Assembly: GCA_947311175.1 (NCBI GenBank)
Contig: CAMZKK010000020.1
Span: forward strand, 1-25,087
Direction: 5' to 3'
DNA from: an uncultured Planctomycetota bacterium
Lineage (GTDB): Bacteria > Planctomycetota > SZUA-567 > JAFGNG01
Length of the DNA stretch: 25,087 nt
Positions 7,273-15,596 of this stretch are shown piece by piece. The notes beneath the pieces were generated by a model, which saw only the letters and a list, made by a program, of their open reading frames with translations, was not told the DNA's origin and searched no databases. Position 1 is the stretch's first letter; every line of letters starts with the position of its first letter. The position numbers and the translations under genes were made by a program.

Positions 7273-10200
7273 ATGTCTTTTGCCGGCGACCTTAATTCTT
7301 TTTCATTGGCAGATGTTTTTCAAAACCTGTCAAACAATCAACAGACGGGAGTGTTGAGGGTATTTGATAAAGATACCGAAAAACATCTCTTCTTTTCTGA
7401 GGGTAGTGTAAGGACGATTTCTACCGGCAAGTCACGGTGTGCCAGAATAGGGCAAATTTTATTGGCACGAAAGAAGATTACTCGTCAACATCTCGAAGGT
7501 GCATTAGCATCCCAGAAAAAAGACAAAAAACTCCTTATCGGGGAAATTTTACTTCAACAGCAATCTTGTGATGCGGTTGCAATTGAAGAGGCACTCAAAT
7601 TTCAAATTACTGAAGAGGTGTATGATCTCTTTAATTGGAATCAAGCTCGCTTTGAATTTTCTGAAGGCTCGATGGGTACTTCGATTTTTGGTAAACGTAG
7701 TCGAGTTAGTGAAATTAAATTAAATACGGCAAGTTTGATAATGGAGGCAGTTAGAAGGCTTGACGAATGGGGGCGAATCAATTCGCTCATTCCATCACTA
7801 GTGATGGTTCCTAACAGGATTAATAAAATTCCTCCAGGGTATGAATTCACAGAAAATACTAAATCTATCTTTGAGTATTGTGATGGTAAGCATACCATTG
7901 ACTCTATTTCTATTGATAGTTGTTTGGGAGTATATTCCGTAACTCAAGGTTTGGTAGTTCTTATTCAAGACGGACTTGTTCGTGATTCTGAAATTTCTGA
8001 ACTAAAGGCAAATGCAGAGTCTTTGGTGTTGGCTGGAAATCCTGAAAAAGCAACTTTTCTCTATAAATGGATTTTTGAAATAACTGAATTTGATAAAGAA
8101 ACTGCAGAATTATTAATTGCCGCACTTGAGGGTGCCGGTAGCTTGATTGAAGCTGCAGAATATTGCCGAATTCTTGGCAAGTTTAATATGGATAACGGAA
8201 TGTTTGTTGATGCCATTACCGCCTTTGAAAAGGCTGGGAAATTAGCAACCTTGACTGGTACAGATATGGATCGTCTGGCTGAACTTTATATCGTTTGCAA
8301 GCGTGAGCAGGATGCTGAAAATATTTGGTTGGGACGGGCAAGAAGTTTGCTTGATAGTAAAGAAATTTCAGCAGCTCTCTCTGTTTGTAGTAAGGCGTTG
8401 GAGTTTATTCCTAATTCGGAAAATATCGTTTCTCTTAATGCGAGAATTTATCTTGATGCCGGAAATTCTCAATTAGCAGCAGAATGTTATGAGCGTTTGG
8501 CAAATATTTATGATGCAGATAGAAATACTAAAGGGGCAATTTCCGCCTGCCGAAGTGTTCTTAAATTAGATGCATCTCGAACCGACATTCGAAATCGAAT
8601 AGAGTTATTGCAGGCAAGAACAACTCTGAATAAAACAAAAAAAAGAAATCGAGCAGTTGTTGTTGCGATTTCTTTTTTATTTTTATCTATTGTTGCGGGG
8701 GTTGTGTTTTTTGAGGTCTCTGCTCAGAATTCTTATTCTGAATTAAAGAAAAAGACTAACAAGGTAATGAATGAAGTAAAGAATGAAGATGTCCCTTTTA
8801 TTAAAATAAAAGAAGAATTGGAACTTCAGATTAAAAAATGTAAAAATTTTAAACCTTATTTTTCTTTGACAAATTTCAAGATTATGATTGATGATAAAGT
8901 GGCGTTGTTAGAAAAGGCACTTAAGCAATTAAAGGATAATGAACGAGTTCGTTTGGCAGAAAATGAAAAAAATGATAGAGTAGCTTTTAATAGAGCTATT
9001 GCCTTGATAAAAATTGGTAAGGCAAAAGAAATTGCAAAGGCAGATGCTATTTTGCAAAAGATAGTATCTGCATCGCATAACAATGAATGGAAGATTAAAG
9101 CTGAAAAAGAGATTGCAAAGATTCAACTTTCACAGCAAGAAGCAAAAGAACTATTTGCTAGTCTCAAAGATAAAAACTATGCCGAAAGATTTTTTATTGT
9201 AAAGAAACTTTATGAGAAATTTCCTTTTTCAAAGTATGCAAGAAAGGCAACGATTCCGGTTAAGGTCACGGTATCTCCTTTGCTTCCGACATTAGTCTTG
9301 CTTAATGATAAAAAAATTGGAATGATTAAAGATGCAGGTCTTGTGCTTGAACTTCCCATTTTTGGTGGTTTTGAGATTAGCCTTATCAGAAAAGGTTTCG
9401 GCTCTCGCAACGGTGAAACTTTATGGCAAGGAGATGAGAATTTTATTGATTCTATAAATAATCCTAATCTAAAAATTAAACTGAAGCGCGTTTGTAAGTG
9501 GAAGAAAGAAGTTGGTCAACCGATTTTTTCCAATCCGGTGTTTGAAGATTTATTTTTGGCTGACAACAAAATTGAATCAATATTTGTGGCAACAGCCCAT
9601 GGGGCCGTTATTGCTTATTCTGTAATAACTGGTAGAGAACTCTGGAGATATTATGATTCGAAGGAGAACTTTGATTTTAGGTGTTCTCCATATTTTAATA
9701 AAGATAGAATTTATATTCTTGATTATTCAGGTAGGTTGGTTTGTCTTGAAAGAGCAACGGGGAGGATTATTTGGCCGATGAAGGGAGAAGATAATGCAGA
9801 GTCTTTGCACAGTAGTATTTCAAACAGCCCTAAGTTTGTAAATCTTTCATTCTATGAGGACAAGTTATTTTGCTTGGCAGGAACCAATAATGGTAAACTG
9901 ATTTGCTTGAGTACCGAAAGAGGAAAAATGAGATGGAAAGCTTACAGTACCGGCAGTAAGCTTCCAATAACCGGAAATATTGTATATATTGATGGCATTA
10001 TTGTCTTTGTAGATGGTTTAGGTAAGATTCATCTCATTGAAAGCGATGGCTCAGCAATTAATATCATCGAACAAAAAGATATATTTCTACCAAATATTTT
10101 GAAAATTAATAAACAGATAATTACGGTTACAAAATCCGGAGTGGTATCTAGTTGGCAAATAAAGCCGAAATTAAAGCAGTTGTGGACAAGTGATAAAGCG

Positions 10201-10548
10201 TTAGGTGATGTTAGGTTTATGACCTTAAATAATCATCGAATTATTTGCACGCTAGATAATACTAAAATTGTGGTGTTATCAAAGCAATCTGGCAAACTAA
10301 TAACAGAGACGAATGACTTAAAATATAAAGTTTATCTTGGACCAGTCATTCAGGACAATCTTTTGATTAATGTAGGAAAAAATAGTTTGTTCTCATTGCA
10401 GATGGATAATAATTTAAGAGAAGGGTGGAAGTATGTATCGACCGCCAAGTCGAATATCACCGGAATTAGCACCTCAAAAAAATATATTTCTTTTGTCAAT
10501 GACAAAGGTACTCTTTTCCTGCTTGATAAGGATAGTGCACCTCAGTAA
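7273..10548 (+). CDS. PATAN (DUF4388)-TPR-transmembrane-PEGA-like-PQQ propeller protein
   Basis: This is a 1091-residue, single-span protein. Residues 1-200 match the DUF4388/PATAN type, starting FAGDLNSFSLADVFQNL and including TGVLRVFD and LFFSEGSV; this domain is common in bacterial signalling and gliding or development proteins. TPR-like repeats follow (about 250-445). KKRNR at 456-460 then precedes a membrane span (461-481), so by the positive-inside rule the N-terminal half is cytoplasmic and the rest periplasmic. Outside there is a helical/coiled region (485-660), a PEGA-like beta domain (about 663-735), and PQQ-type propeller repeats to the C-terminus (GRELWRYYD, GRLVCLERATGRIIW, GKLICLSTERGKMRWKA). 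No Shine-Dalgarno is obvious before ATG 7273, only six bases after mglB, so translation is probably coupled. Linked to the GTPase operon, it could transmit an envelope state to the cytoplasmic polarity switch; that is inference. Confidence 0.85.
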   Translation: MSFAGDLNSFSLADVFQNLSNNQQTGVLRVFDKDTEKHLFFSEGSVRTISTGKSRCARIGQILLARKKITRQHLEGALASQKKDKKLLIGEILLQQQSCDAVAIEEALKFQITEEVYDLFNWNQARFEFSEGSMGTSIFGKRSRVSEIKLNTASLIMEAVRRLDEWGRINSLIPSLVMVPNRINKIPPGYEFTENTKSIFEYCDGKHTIDSISIDSCLGVYSVTQGLVVLIQDGLVRDSEISELKANAESLVLAGNPEKATFLYKWIFEITEFDKETAELLIAALEGAGSLIEAAEYCRILGKFNMDNGMFVDAITAFEKAGKLATLTGTDMDRLAELYIVCKREQDAENIWLGRARSLLDSKEISAALSVCSKALEFIPNSENIVSLNARIYLDAGNSQLAAECYERLANIYDADRNTKGAISACRSVLKLDASRTDIRNRIELLQARTTLNKTKKRNRAVVVAISFLFLSIVAGVVFFEVSAQNSYSELKKKTNKVMNEVKNEDVPFIKIKEELELQIKKCKNFKPYFSLTNFKIMIDDKVALLEKALKQLKDNERVRLAENEKNDRVAFNRAIALIKIGKAKEIAKADAILQKIVSASHNNEWKIKAEKEIAKIQLSQQEAKELFASLKDKNYAERFFIVKKLYEKFPFSKYARKATIPVKVTVSPLLPTLVLLNDKKIGMIKDAGLVLELPIFGGFEISLIRKGFGSRNGETLWQGDENFIDSINNPNLKIKLKRVCKWKKEVGQPIFSNPVFEDLFLADNKIESIFVATAHGAVIAYSVITGRELWRYYDSKENFDFRCSPYFNKDRIYILDYSGRLVCLERATGRIIWPMKGEDNAESLHSSISNSPKFVNLSFYEDKLFCLAGTNNGKLICLSTERGKMRWKAYSTGSKLPITGNIVYIDGIIVFVDGLGKIHLIESDGSAINIIEQKDIFLPNILKINKQIITVTKSGVVSSWQIKPKLKQLWTSDKALGDVRFMTLNNHRIICTLDNTKIVVLSKQSGKLITETNDLKYKVYLGPVIQDNLLINVGKNSLFSLQMDNNLREGWKYVSTAKSNITGISTSKKYISFVNDKGTLFLLDKDSAPQ

Positions 10549-10551
10549 AAT

Positions 10552-10591
10552 TGTAATTATCGTCAGTATGTAGATAATGATTATAATTACA
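10552..10591. repeat. AT-rich inverted repeat after the propeller gene
   Basis: TGTAATTAT (10552-10560) and ATAATTACA (10583-10591) are perfect 9-base complements 22 bases apart. It lies four bases after the stop of the long propeller gene and 19 bases before the next ATG. There is no T-run, so it is a poor intrinsic terminator; it could be an operator or an RNA hairpin shielding the small downstream gene. Confidence 0.4.
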
Positions 10592-10610
10592 TTATGCAAA
10601 GAAAATTAAA

Positions 10611-10967
10611 ATGTTAGAAAGTCTTCCCCAATATCTAATCATGTTAATCATGGTGCTTAGCCTTACTTTTTTTGCAGCACTTTTATGGATGCTCTATTTG
10701 ATAAAATTGGCAACCAATGAAGATAGTTTGTTGCGAAAAATTATTGCTGAGCAACGTCGCAGAGAGGAGCTTCGGCGAATACAAGAAAATAAACGTAAAA
10801 AGCGAAAGGCAGATAATTTCAAACAAGATAAAGTTATGAAAAAAATGGCTGGTGGCTCTACCCCTACTGAATCTAAAGAAGGCGACAAAGAGTCATCTGT
10901 AGAAACTCCTGCGGGTAAAAGCAATATCGCAGAGATATTAGCAGACGCTGCACCTAAGGAGCTATAG
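10611..10967 (+). CDS. Small single-span membrane protein with a basic, charged tail
   Basis: This is a 118-residue protein. Residues 7-32 are a long hydrophobic span (YLIMLIMVLSLTFFAALLWM), followed by a strongly charged helix rich in Arg, Lys and Glu (about 38-75; EQRRREELRR, KRKKRK) and a polar Ser/Glu/Thr-rich C-terminus. By the positive-inside rule the N-terminus is outside and the charged tail cytoplasmic. I recognise no family. It has only a weak AAAGAAAA ribosome site. It follows the GTPase cluster in the same direction after a 62-base gap with an inverted repeat, and precedes the dinG-type gene, so membership of either unit is uncertain. Confidence 0.6.
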   Translation: MLESLPQYLIMLIMVLSLTFFAALLWMLYLIKLATNEDSLLRKIIAEQRRREELRRIQENKRKKRKADNFKQDKVMKKMAGGSTPTESKEGDKESSVETPAGKSNIAEILADAAPKEL

Positions 10968-11045
10968 TGGTTTTGGCAATTAGGCTTTTAATTAAATTTA
11001 GTGGTAGAGTGGGAAGTTTCGTTATTAAGAAAGATTGGATAGTAG

Positions 11046-13901
11046 ATGTATCGCCATATAATTGCAATTGATTTAGAGACAACTGGGGTTAATTCTTCCA
11101 CAGATGAGATTATTGAAATTGGGGCGGCAGTAATGACTGATGGAAAGATTATTGATACTTTTTCTGAATTGATTTGTCCAAAGCAAACCCCACCGTTAAT
11201 TGTCCAAAAGTTAACAGGGATAACTCCACAGATGCTTGATGATAAACCTTCATTTGAGCGAGTATTCCCTGATTTTATGGAATTTATAAATCGGGAAGAC
11301 AGCTTGTGTATCGCTCATAATGCAAAATTTGATCGCTCGTTTTTACGGTCTGCGAGTTTGAATATGTTTGAATATCCAATGTTAGATACAGTTGCCCTTA
11401 GTAGAACTGCTTTTCCACAACTATCGAGCCACGCCCTTGGCTATTTAGCAGAGGTTCTTGAACTTAAGCGGGAACAAGGTCATCGGGCTTTGTCGGATTG
11501 CATAACAACTCTTTCATTATGGGAAAAGATATGTCAAAAATTAAATAATATGCCGATAGCGTTGGTTGATGAAATCAATAATCTACTTTCTGTTCACAAT
11601 AAGCATCCATTTGCAGATTTATTCAAACGTCTAAAAAATAGTTTTTTTAAGAAAAGTTTTGGACAGGAACAAGGTGCTTTGAAGGGGATATTCACTAATT
11701 TTAAAGAGATTATTGAACATAAGAAACCGGAACGAGATTTAGATGAAGAGCATGGTCAAATTGATTGTCAAAAAATCGAAGAAGTTTTTCTTGTCGATGG
11801 TAGTCTTGCGGGAGAACTTGATAAATATGAATCAAGACGAGGACAGGTTGACATGGCTGTTGCTTGTGCGGATGGGCTTAATAACGACAAACATTTTTTA
11901 GTTGAGGCACCAACCGGAATAGGGAAAAGTCTTGCTTATTTAGTGCCGTCAATAATTTTTAGTCATCAAGAAAAACTCCCGGTGATTATTTCAACCAATA
12001 CCAAAAATTTACAATCCCAGCTTTATGAAAAAGATGTTCCGCTATTGAGTAAGGTGCTGGGCCTTGAAATTAATTGTGCAATAATTAAGGGGCGGGGTAA
12101 TTATTTATGTCTCAGAAAATTGTTTTATATTCTTGATTCAATGTCGAGAGAGCTTGACTCTGAAGAGAGAATGCAGATGGTTACTTTGTTGAGCTGGGCA
12201 AGGCAAACAACCACCGGTGATATGTCTGAATGTATCTTATCCGGAAGACCAAATTTCTCTTCACTTTGGGGTAAATTGAGAACCTTAGGCGATGAGTGTT
12301 TGGGGAGGTCATGTAAGTGTTTTCATAAATGTTTTTTGAAGAGGGCAAGGGCGTTGTCTTTGCAAGCAGATATTGTGATTGCTAATCACTCTTTGGTTTT
12401 TTCCGAGATGAATACCGATAGTGCGGTTTTGCCTGATTATCGACATGTGGTTTTTGATGAAGCACATAATCTTGAGGTAGCAGCTACTGAGCATTTATCG
12501 GTTGAGATTGGATTTTATCGAATTATGCAAATTATCAATCGATTGTATCGTCCGGTAAAGCGAAAGAAAATCGGAACAGGATTGATTTCTAATATTTTGT
12601 ATAACCTATCGAAAGACACATGTAAAATTGAAGATGAACTGGCAGGGATGATGTATAGTCGAGCGGAGTCATTGATAACAAATATTGATGCGGCGAGTCA
12701 TTTGGTTTCTCCTTTTTTTGAGCGACTAAGTAGTTTATTGCCAAAAAGAACAGGAATGTCGCAGATTAGATTTGATGAAGGGAAAAGGCGACCATCTCTT
12801 TGGGATAAGGTTATTGAAAGCAAAAAAACTTTGATTTCATCATTGGCAACAATTATGAGAAATTCTGAAGCAATGATTGAATTTATGATTGATGTTAATC
12901 CCGGGCAGATGCCATACCTTAGAGATTTTCAAAGAGAGTTAGAGGGATTAATTCAAAGGCTCAAAGAATTAATTTCCGATATTGATTTTGTGCTTGCCGG
13001 CAGTGAAGATAATTATGTGTATTGGATTGAATCTTGTCATTCTCGGCAGGGTGGGGCAATAGCTAAGGCAGCTCCTCTTTCAATTTCAGAATTAATGAAT
13101 GATCAGGTTTATGCAAGAAAGAGTAGTTGTGTTTTTTGTTCAGCAACGATGACGGTGAGAAATAATTTTAAATTTCTATCAGGGCGGCTTGGGATAGACA
13201 GAATTGCTGATGATAACATTATTAAGATGCAGGCAGAAAGCCCATTTGATTATGACGAGCAATGTAAAATCGCGGTGCCGGTATTTTTACCAGAGCCGAA
13301 TGCGAGTGGCTCTGAAGAATATATTGAAGCATTAACTGCCTTGCAGTCAAATGTTTATCGACAAACTCAAGGGCGAGGATTAGCACTTTTTACAAGCTAT
13401 AATATGTTAAAAAAATGTTTTGAGCAACTACAGGAAGATTTAAAGGGAGACGGTTTTACCATTCTTGCACAAGGACAAAGTGCATCAAGAGAACAGATTA
13501 CCGCAGTTTTTAAGCGAGATATTCATAGTATTTTGCTTGGCACTCATAGTTTTTGGGAAGGGGTTGATGTTGCTGGGGAGGCGTTGTCGTGTTTAACTAT
13601 TGCCCGATTACCATTTGGTGTTTTTACCGACCCGGTAATAGAAGCAAGATGCGACCTTCTTCGGGCAGAAGGTAAGGACCCATTTTTGCATTATTCATTG
13701 CCAAGTGCAGTAATAAAATTCAAGCAAGGGTTTGGCCGTCTAATAAGATCAAAAACAGATAAAGGAATTGTTCTTATTGCAGATAGGAGAATAATTTCTA
13801 AGAGATATGGAAAGATATTCATAGACAGTTTGCCAACAAATGTAGAAAAGTTTCGCACCGCAGATGATTTGTTAGACGCAGTTGATGAGTTTTTCGGGTA
13901 A
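11046..13901 (+). CDS. dinG: DnaQ-type exonuclease fused to DinG-family Fe-S helicase
   Basis: This 951-residue fusion matches the length of Firmicutes-type DinG proteins with an added exonuclease. Residues 1-165 hold a DEDDh 3'-5' exonuclease: D9 and E11 in AIDLETTG, then AHNAKFD, and HRALSDC. The helicase half is XPD/DinG-like: Walker A EAPTGIGKS (K294), DEAH at 471-474, motif V/VI GTHSFWEGVDV, and QGFGRLIRS near the end. Four cysteines (C355, C418, C423, C429) have the C-x62-C-x4-C-x5-C layout; the last three spacings equal those I recall for E. coli DinG, so the Fe-S cluster should be present. The expected activity is ATP-driven 5'-3' unwinding at forks, R-loops or damage with proofreading-type nuclease. 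If the exonuclease site works, this is nuclease plus helicase in one protein. A GGA at 11037-11039 is the only ribosome-site candidate. No link to the flanking modules is apparent. Confidence 0.93.
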   Translation: MYRHIIAIDLETTGVNSSTDEIIEIGAAVMTDGKIIDTFSELICPKQTPPLIVQKLTGITPQMLDDKPSFERVFPDFMEFINREDSLCIAHNAKFDRSFLRSASLNMFEYPMLDTVALSRTAFPQLSSHALGYLAEVLELKREQGHRALSDCITTLSLWEKICQKLNNMPIALVDEINNLLSVHNKHPFADLFKRLKNSFFKKSFGQEQGALKGIFTNFKEIIEHKKPERDLDEEHGQIDCQKIEEVFLVDGSLAGELDKYESRRGQVDMAVACADGLNNDKHFLVEAPTGIGKSLAYLVPSIIFSHQEKLPVIISTNTKNLQSQLYEKDVPLLSKVLGLEINCAIIKGRGNYLCLRKLFYILDSMSRELDSEERMQMVTLLSWARQTTTGDMSECILSGRPNFSSLWGKLRTLGDECLGRSCKCFHKCFLKRARALSLQADIVIANHSLVFSEMNTDSAVLPDYRHVVFDEAHNLEVAATEHLSVEIGFYRIMQIINRLYRPVKRKKIGTGLISNILYNLSKDTCKIEDELAGMMYSRAESLITNIDAASHLVSPFFERLSSLLPKRTGMSQIRFDEGKRRPSLWDKVIESKKTLISSLATIMRNSEAMIEFMIDVNPGQMPYLRDFQRELEGLIQRLKELISDIDFVLAGSEDNYVYWIESCHSRQGGAIAKAAPLSISELMNDQVYARKSSCVFCSATMTVRNNFKFLSGRLGIDRIADDNIIKMQAESPFDYDEQCKIAVPVFLPEPNASGSEEYIEALTALQSNVYRQTQGRGLALFTSYNMLKKCFEQLQEDLKGDGFTILAQGQSASREQITAVFKRDIHSILLGTHSFWEGVDVAGEALSCLTIARLPFGVFTDPVIEARCDLLRAEGKDPFLHYSLPSAVIKFKQGFGRLIRSKTDKGIVLIADRRIISKRYGKIFIDSLPTNVEKFRTADDLLDAVDEFFG

Positions 13902-13906
13902 TGAAT

Positions 13907-13935
13907 CTAAATTCCGCACTAACTGTGGAATTTAG
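13907..13935 (+). terminator. Hairpin after dinG
   Basis: CTAAATTCC (13907-13915) pairs perfectly with GGAATTTAG (13927-13935) across an 11-base loop, starting five bases after the dinG stop. It lacks a downstream T-run, so it is a terminator or RNA-end-stabilising hairpin of moderate support. The tRNA promoter follows 12 bases later. Confidence 0.4.
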
Positions 13936-13947
13936 GATTATCTACTC

Positions 13948-13975
13948 TTGACATTTAGTTTAATCTGAGTAATAT
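13948..13975 (+). promoter_or_regulatory. Promoter of the tRNA-Leu gene
   Basis: There is a perfect TTGACA (13948-13953), then 16 bases, then TAATAT (13970-13975); TATGCT at 13973-13978 with 19-base spacing is an alternative -10. It lies between the dinG hairpin and the tRNA, giving a leader of about 50 bases before the mature tRNA end. Confidence 0.6.
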
Positions 13976-14035
13976 GCTACTATATAAAACTCATCTGTTG
14001 CATAGACTTTAGATGATAAATGATAACGAGTAACA

Positions 14036-14120
14036 GCCGAAGTGGCGGAATGGCATACGCGCGGGTTTCAAAAACCCGTATCTTCTGGGTGTGAGGGTTC
14101 GAATCCCTCCTTCGGCACCA
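14036..14120 (+). tRNA. tRNA-Leu (anticodon CAA)
   Basis: The acceptor stem GCCGAAG (14036-14042) pairs with CTTCGGC, followed by discriminator A and encoded CCA (14118-14120). The D-arm is GCG/CGC. The anticodon stem CGGGT/ACCCG closes a seven-base loop TTCAAAA with anticodon CAA, reading UUG. A long class II variable arm of 14 bases and a T-arm GAGGG-TTCGAAT-CCCTC complete it; the long arm supports Leu. At 85 bases it is normal for a type II tRNA. It has its own upstream promoter and no gene overlaps it usefully. Confidence 0.97.
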
Positions 14121-14123
14121 ATT

Positions 14124-14140
14124 TTCATTTCCTAAATGAA
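14124..14140. terminator. Short hairpin between tRNA-Leu and the convergent tadE-like gene
   Basis: TTCATTT (14124-14130) and AAATGAA (14134-14140) form a perfect 7-base stem with a three-base loop, three bases after the tRNA CCA and 16 bases past the stop of the convergent gene. It is AT-rich and without a clear T-run, so it may act weakly on either strand. Confidence 0.35.
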
Positions 14141-14156
14141 CTGCTAAAACCATGCT

Positions 14157-15467
14157 CTATTTTTTCTTCGCTGGTTTTTTCTTTGGTGGCTTCTTTTTCT
14201 TTGGTTTCTTTTTCTTGCCTTTTGAGGACTTTGGTTTTTTGGTAGAAATTTTGCATTCTCCGGGGAAGAGATTTACATACGCGATGATTGGTGGGACTAC
14301 CGGCATATCTATTCTGCCACCAGTTGTTTGAAGTAATATTGGGTTGAGGCTTTTGTAGTTACCGGTTCTTCTTAGGGTTAGGCATGAATATCCATTTTTA
14401 CCATCGGGGCAAATCATTCCGAAAAGACTGGCTGGACGCATCCTTAATTCATATTCCATCTGGATTGAAATCATTGGCGGGGCTAATGGGTTTGGCAGGC
14501 TTTTTAGAATTCTATCAAGTCCGGTTCCGGTTAGAATCTTTGAGACCAGAGAATTGACAACCCCCATAATCATATCTTGAGGATTTATTCCTACCTTTGA
14601 TAAGATTTTTCCGATTGGACTCTTGCCGCCAACAAGTTTTTTGAGATTTAAAATTTGGGAGATTTGGTTGGTAATCATTGAGCTTAAATCTTCAGGAAAC
14701 AGTTTAGAGTATTCACATTGCGGCTCAAATTTTACCATCGCATTATTCGCATCACGAATTTGCCTACCGAAAAAACTATTGTCATTAACCCAGGGATTCC
14801 TGCCGTTTTTTCGTACTTTGCATCTTTCACCTGCTTGATAATAATGGAATGCGGTGCCTTGAGAGGAATAGCCGTCCATTCCAATCGGCTTGTGCGTGAA
14901 TTTATAGTTATCAATTCCCGAAAGGGCAACGGCTGCCGCAGCCCTCATTCGTGCCTTGTCTTTTTTGCTGATAAAATAAATCATTAGCTCTTTGCCACCA
15001 CCTGCGGTGCTTTGCATTTTCACTTTTGGTAGCCATGGCAGAAGTTTGTCTGATGCAGCCCCGGCTCTTGCAGCACTAAATGCTGCGTAACGAAATAACA
15101 GTTGGGCGTGGGCTATTTCCCCCATTTGGAAAACAGTGCTAAAGAGATACATTAGAATTGGCAAGACCAATAAAAACTCGGTTGCTACAGTTGCCTGTGA
15201 TGATGATTTAAGGTTTTTGAAATTACCCAGTTGCCGATATGCCCAACTCAAAATCCACCAACCCGCAGTTAAAAAACATGCCCCAGCCAAGATGGTAGAG
15301 GTTATAATAATCGGGAAAAAACCACGCTCCTCAGATATTCCAAAAGAATTCAAAATGTCTTGTGGATACATCACGACGGTTGATAGCATCGAGCCAATTA
15401 TTATCAACAGTCCTCCACATACACAAGGTAGAGATAAAAGCTTTTGTGCCCTTTGAGTTGCTGTCAT
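14157..15467 (-). CDS. TadE-like protein with two extra N-terminal membrane spans
   Basis: This is a 436-residue protein on the minus strand. Two strong spans come first (about 13-33 and 51-77). They are followed by the TadE signature around residues 91-135: QATVATEF (E97) leading into a third span, then IAHAQLLFRYAAFSAARAGA. TadE/TadF proteins are pseudopilin-like minor components of Tad/Flp pili, and the A-x4-E layout before the hydrophobic core resembles a TadV processing site, although here it is about 91 residues in instead of near the N-terminus. The middle is a large predicted extracytoplasmic region with no recognised motif. The last 28 residues are Lys/Pro-rich (KKKPKKKKPPKKK). It is divergent from the secretin gene, with an exact TATAAT on its strand at 15495-15490, 22 bases before the start codon. 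No Shine-Dalgarno is obvious. Context supports a role in Tad assembly. Confidence 0.75.
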   Translation of the reverse strand: MTATQRAQKLLSLPCVCGGLLIIIGSMLSTVVMYPQDILNSFGISEERGFFPIIITSTILAGACFLTAGWWILSWAYRQLGNFKNLKSSSQATVATEFLLVLPILMYLFSTVFQMGEIAHAQLLFRYAAFSAARAGAASDKLLPWLPKVKMQSTAGGGKELMIYFISKKDKARMRAAAAVALSGIDNYKFTHKPIGMDGYSSQGTAFHYYQAGERCKVRKNGRNPWVNDNSFFGRQIRDANNAMVKFEPQCEYSKLFPEDLSSMITNQISQILNLKKLVGGKSPIGKILSKVGINPQDMIMGVVNSLVSKILTGTGLDRILKSLPNPLAPPMISIQMEYELRMRPASLFGMICPDGKNGYSCLTLRRTGNYKSLNPILLQTTGGRIDMPVVPPIIAYVNLFPGECKISTKKPKSSKGKKKKPKKKKPPKKKPAKKK

Positions 15468-15555
15468 AAAGTAACCATCTTATCGTAAAATTATATGTTT
15501 TTTTTAAGTGACAAATTGTTTTATTGTTCTATAGTTTATAGCAGTAACTGTGAAA

Positions 15556-15591
15556 TTGTCAACAATATCACACTATAATTATATTGTGGGG
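15556..15591 (+). promoter_or_regulatory. Likely divergent promoter region, secretin side
   Basis: There is an exact TATAAT at 15574-15579. The best -35-like element, TTGTCA at 15556-15561, is only 12 bases away, so if this is a promoter it probably depends on an activator. CAATAT (15563-15568) and ATATTG (15581-15586) form an inverted repeat around the -10 element, a possible operator. The intergenic region also carries an exact TATAAT on the other strand (15490-15495) for the tadE-like gene. Confidence 0.35.
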
Positions 15592-15596
15592 AATAT

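Noticed and set aside
12309..12494. Minus-strand frame of 61 codons in the dinG Fe-S region
   Set aside because: Antisense shadow of a well-supported helicase gene.
14036..14120. tRNA-Leu as an integration site for a mobile element
   Set aside because: I saw no copy of the tRNA 3' end nearby, no integrase and no shift in style; flanking genes look like ordinary chromosome.
14042..14245. Plus-strand open frame starting inside the tRNA
   Set aside because: It overlaps tRNA-Leu and the antisense of the TadE-like gene; the N-terminus is the tRNA sequence itself.
15468..15480. Tiny frame MVTL on the minus strand just before the TadE-like start
   Set aside because: Four codons ending in TGA at the next ATG; too short to mean anything without other evidence.
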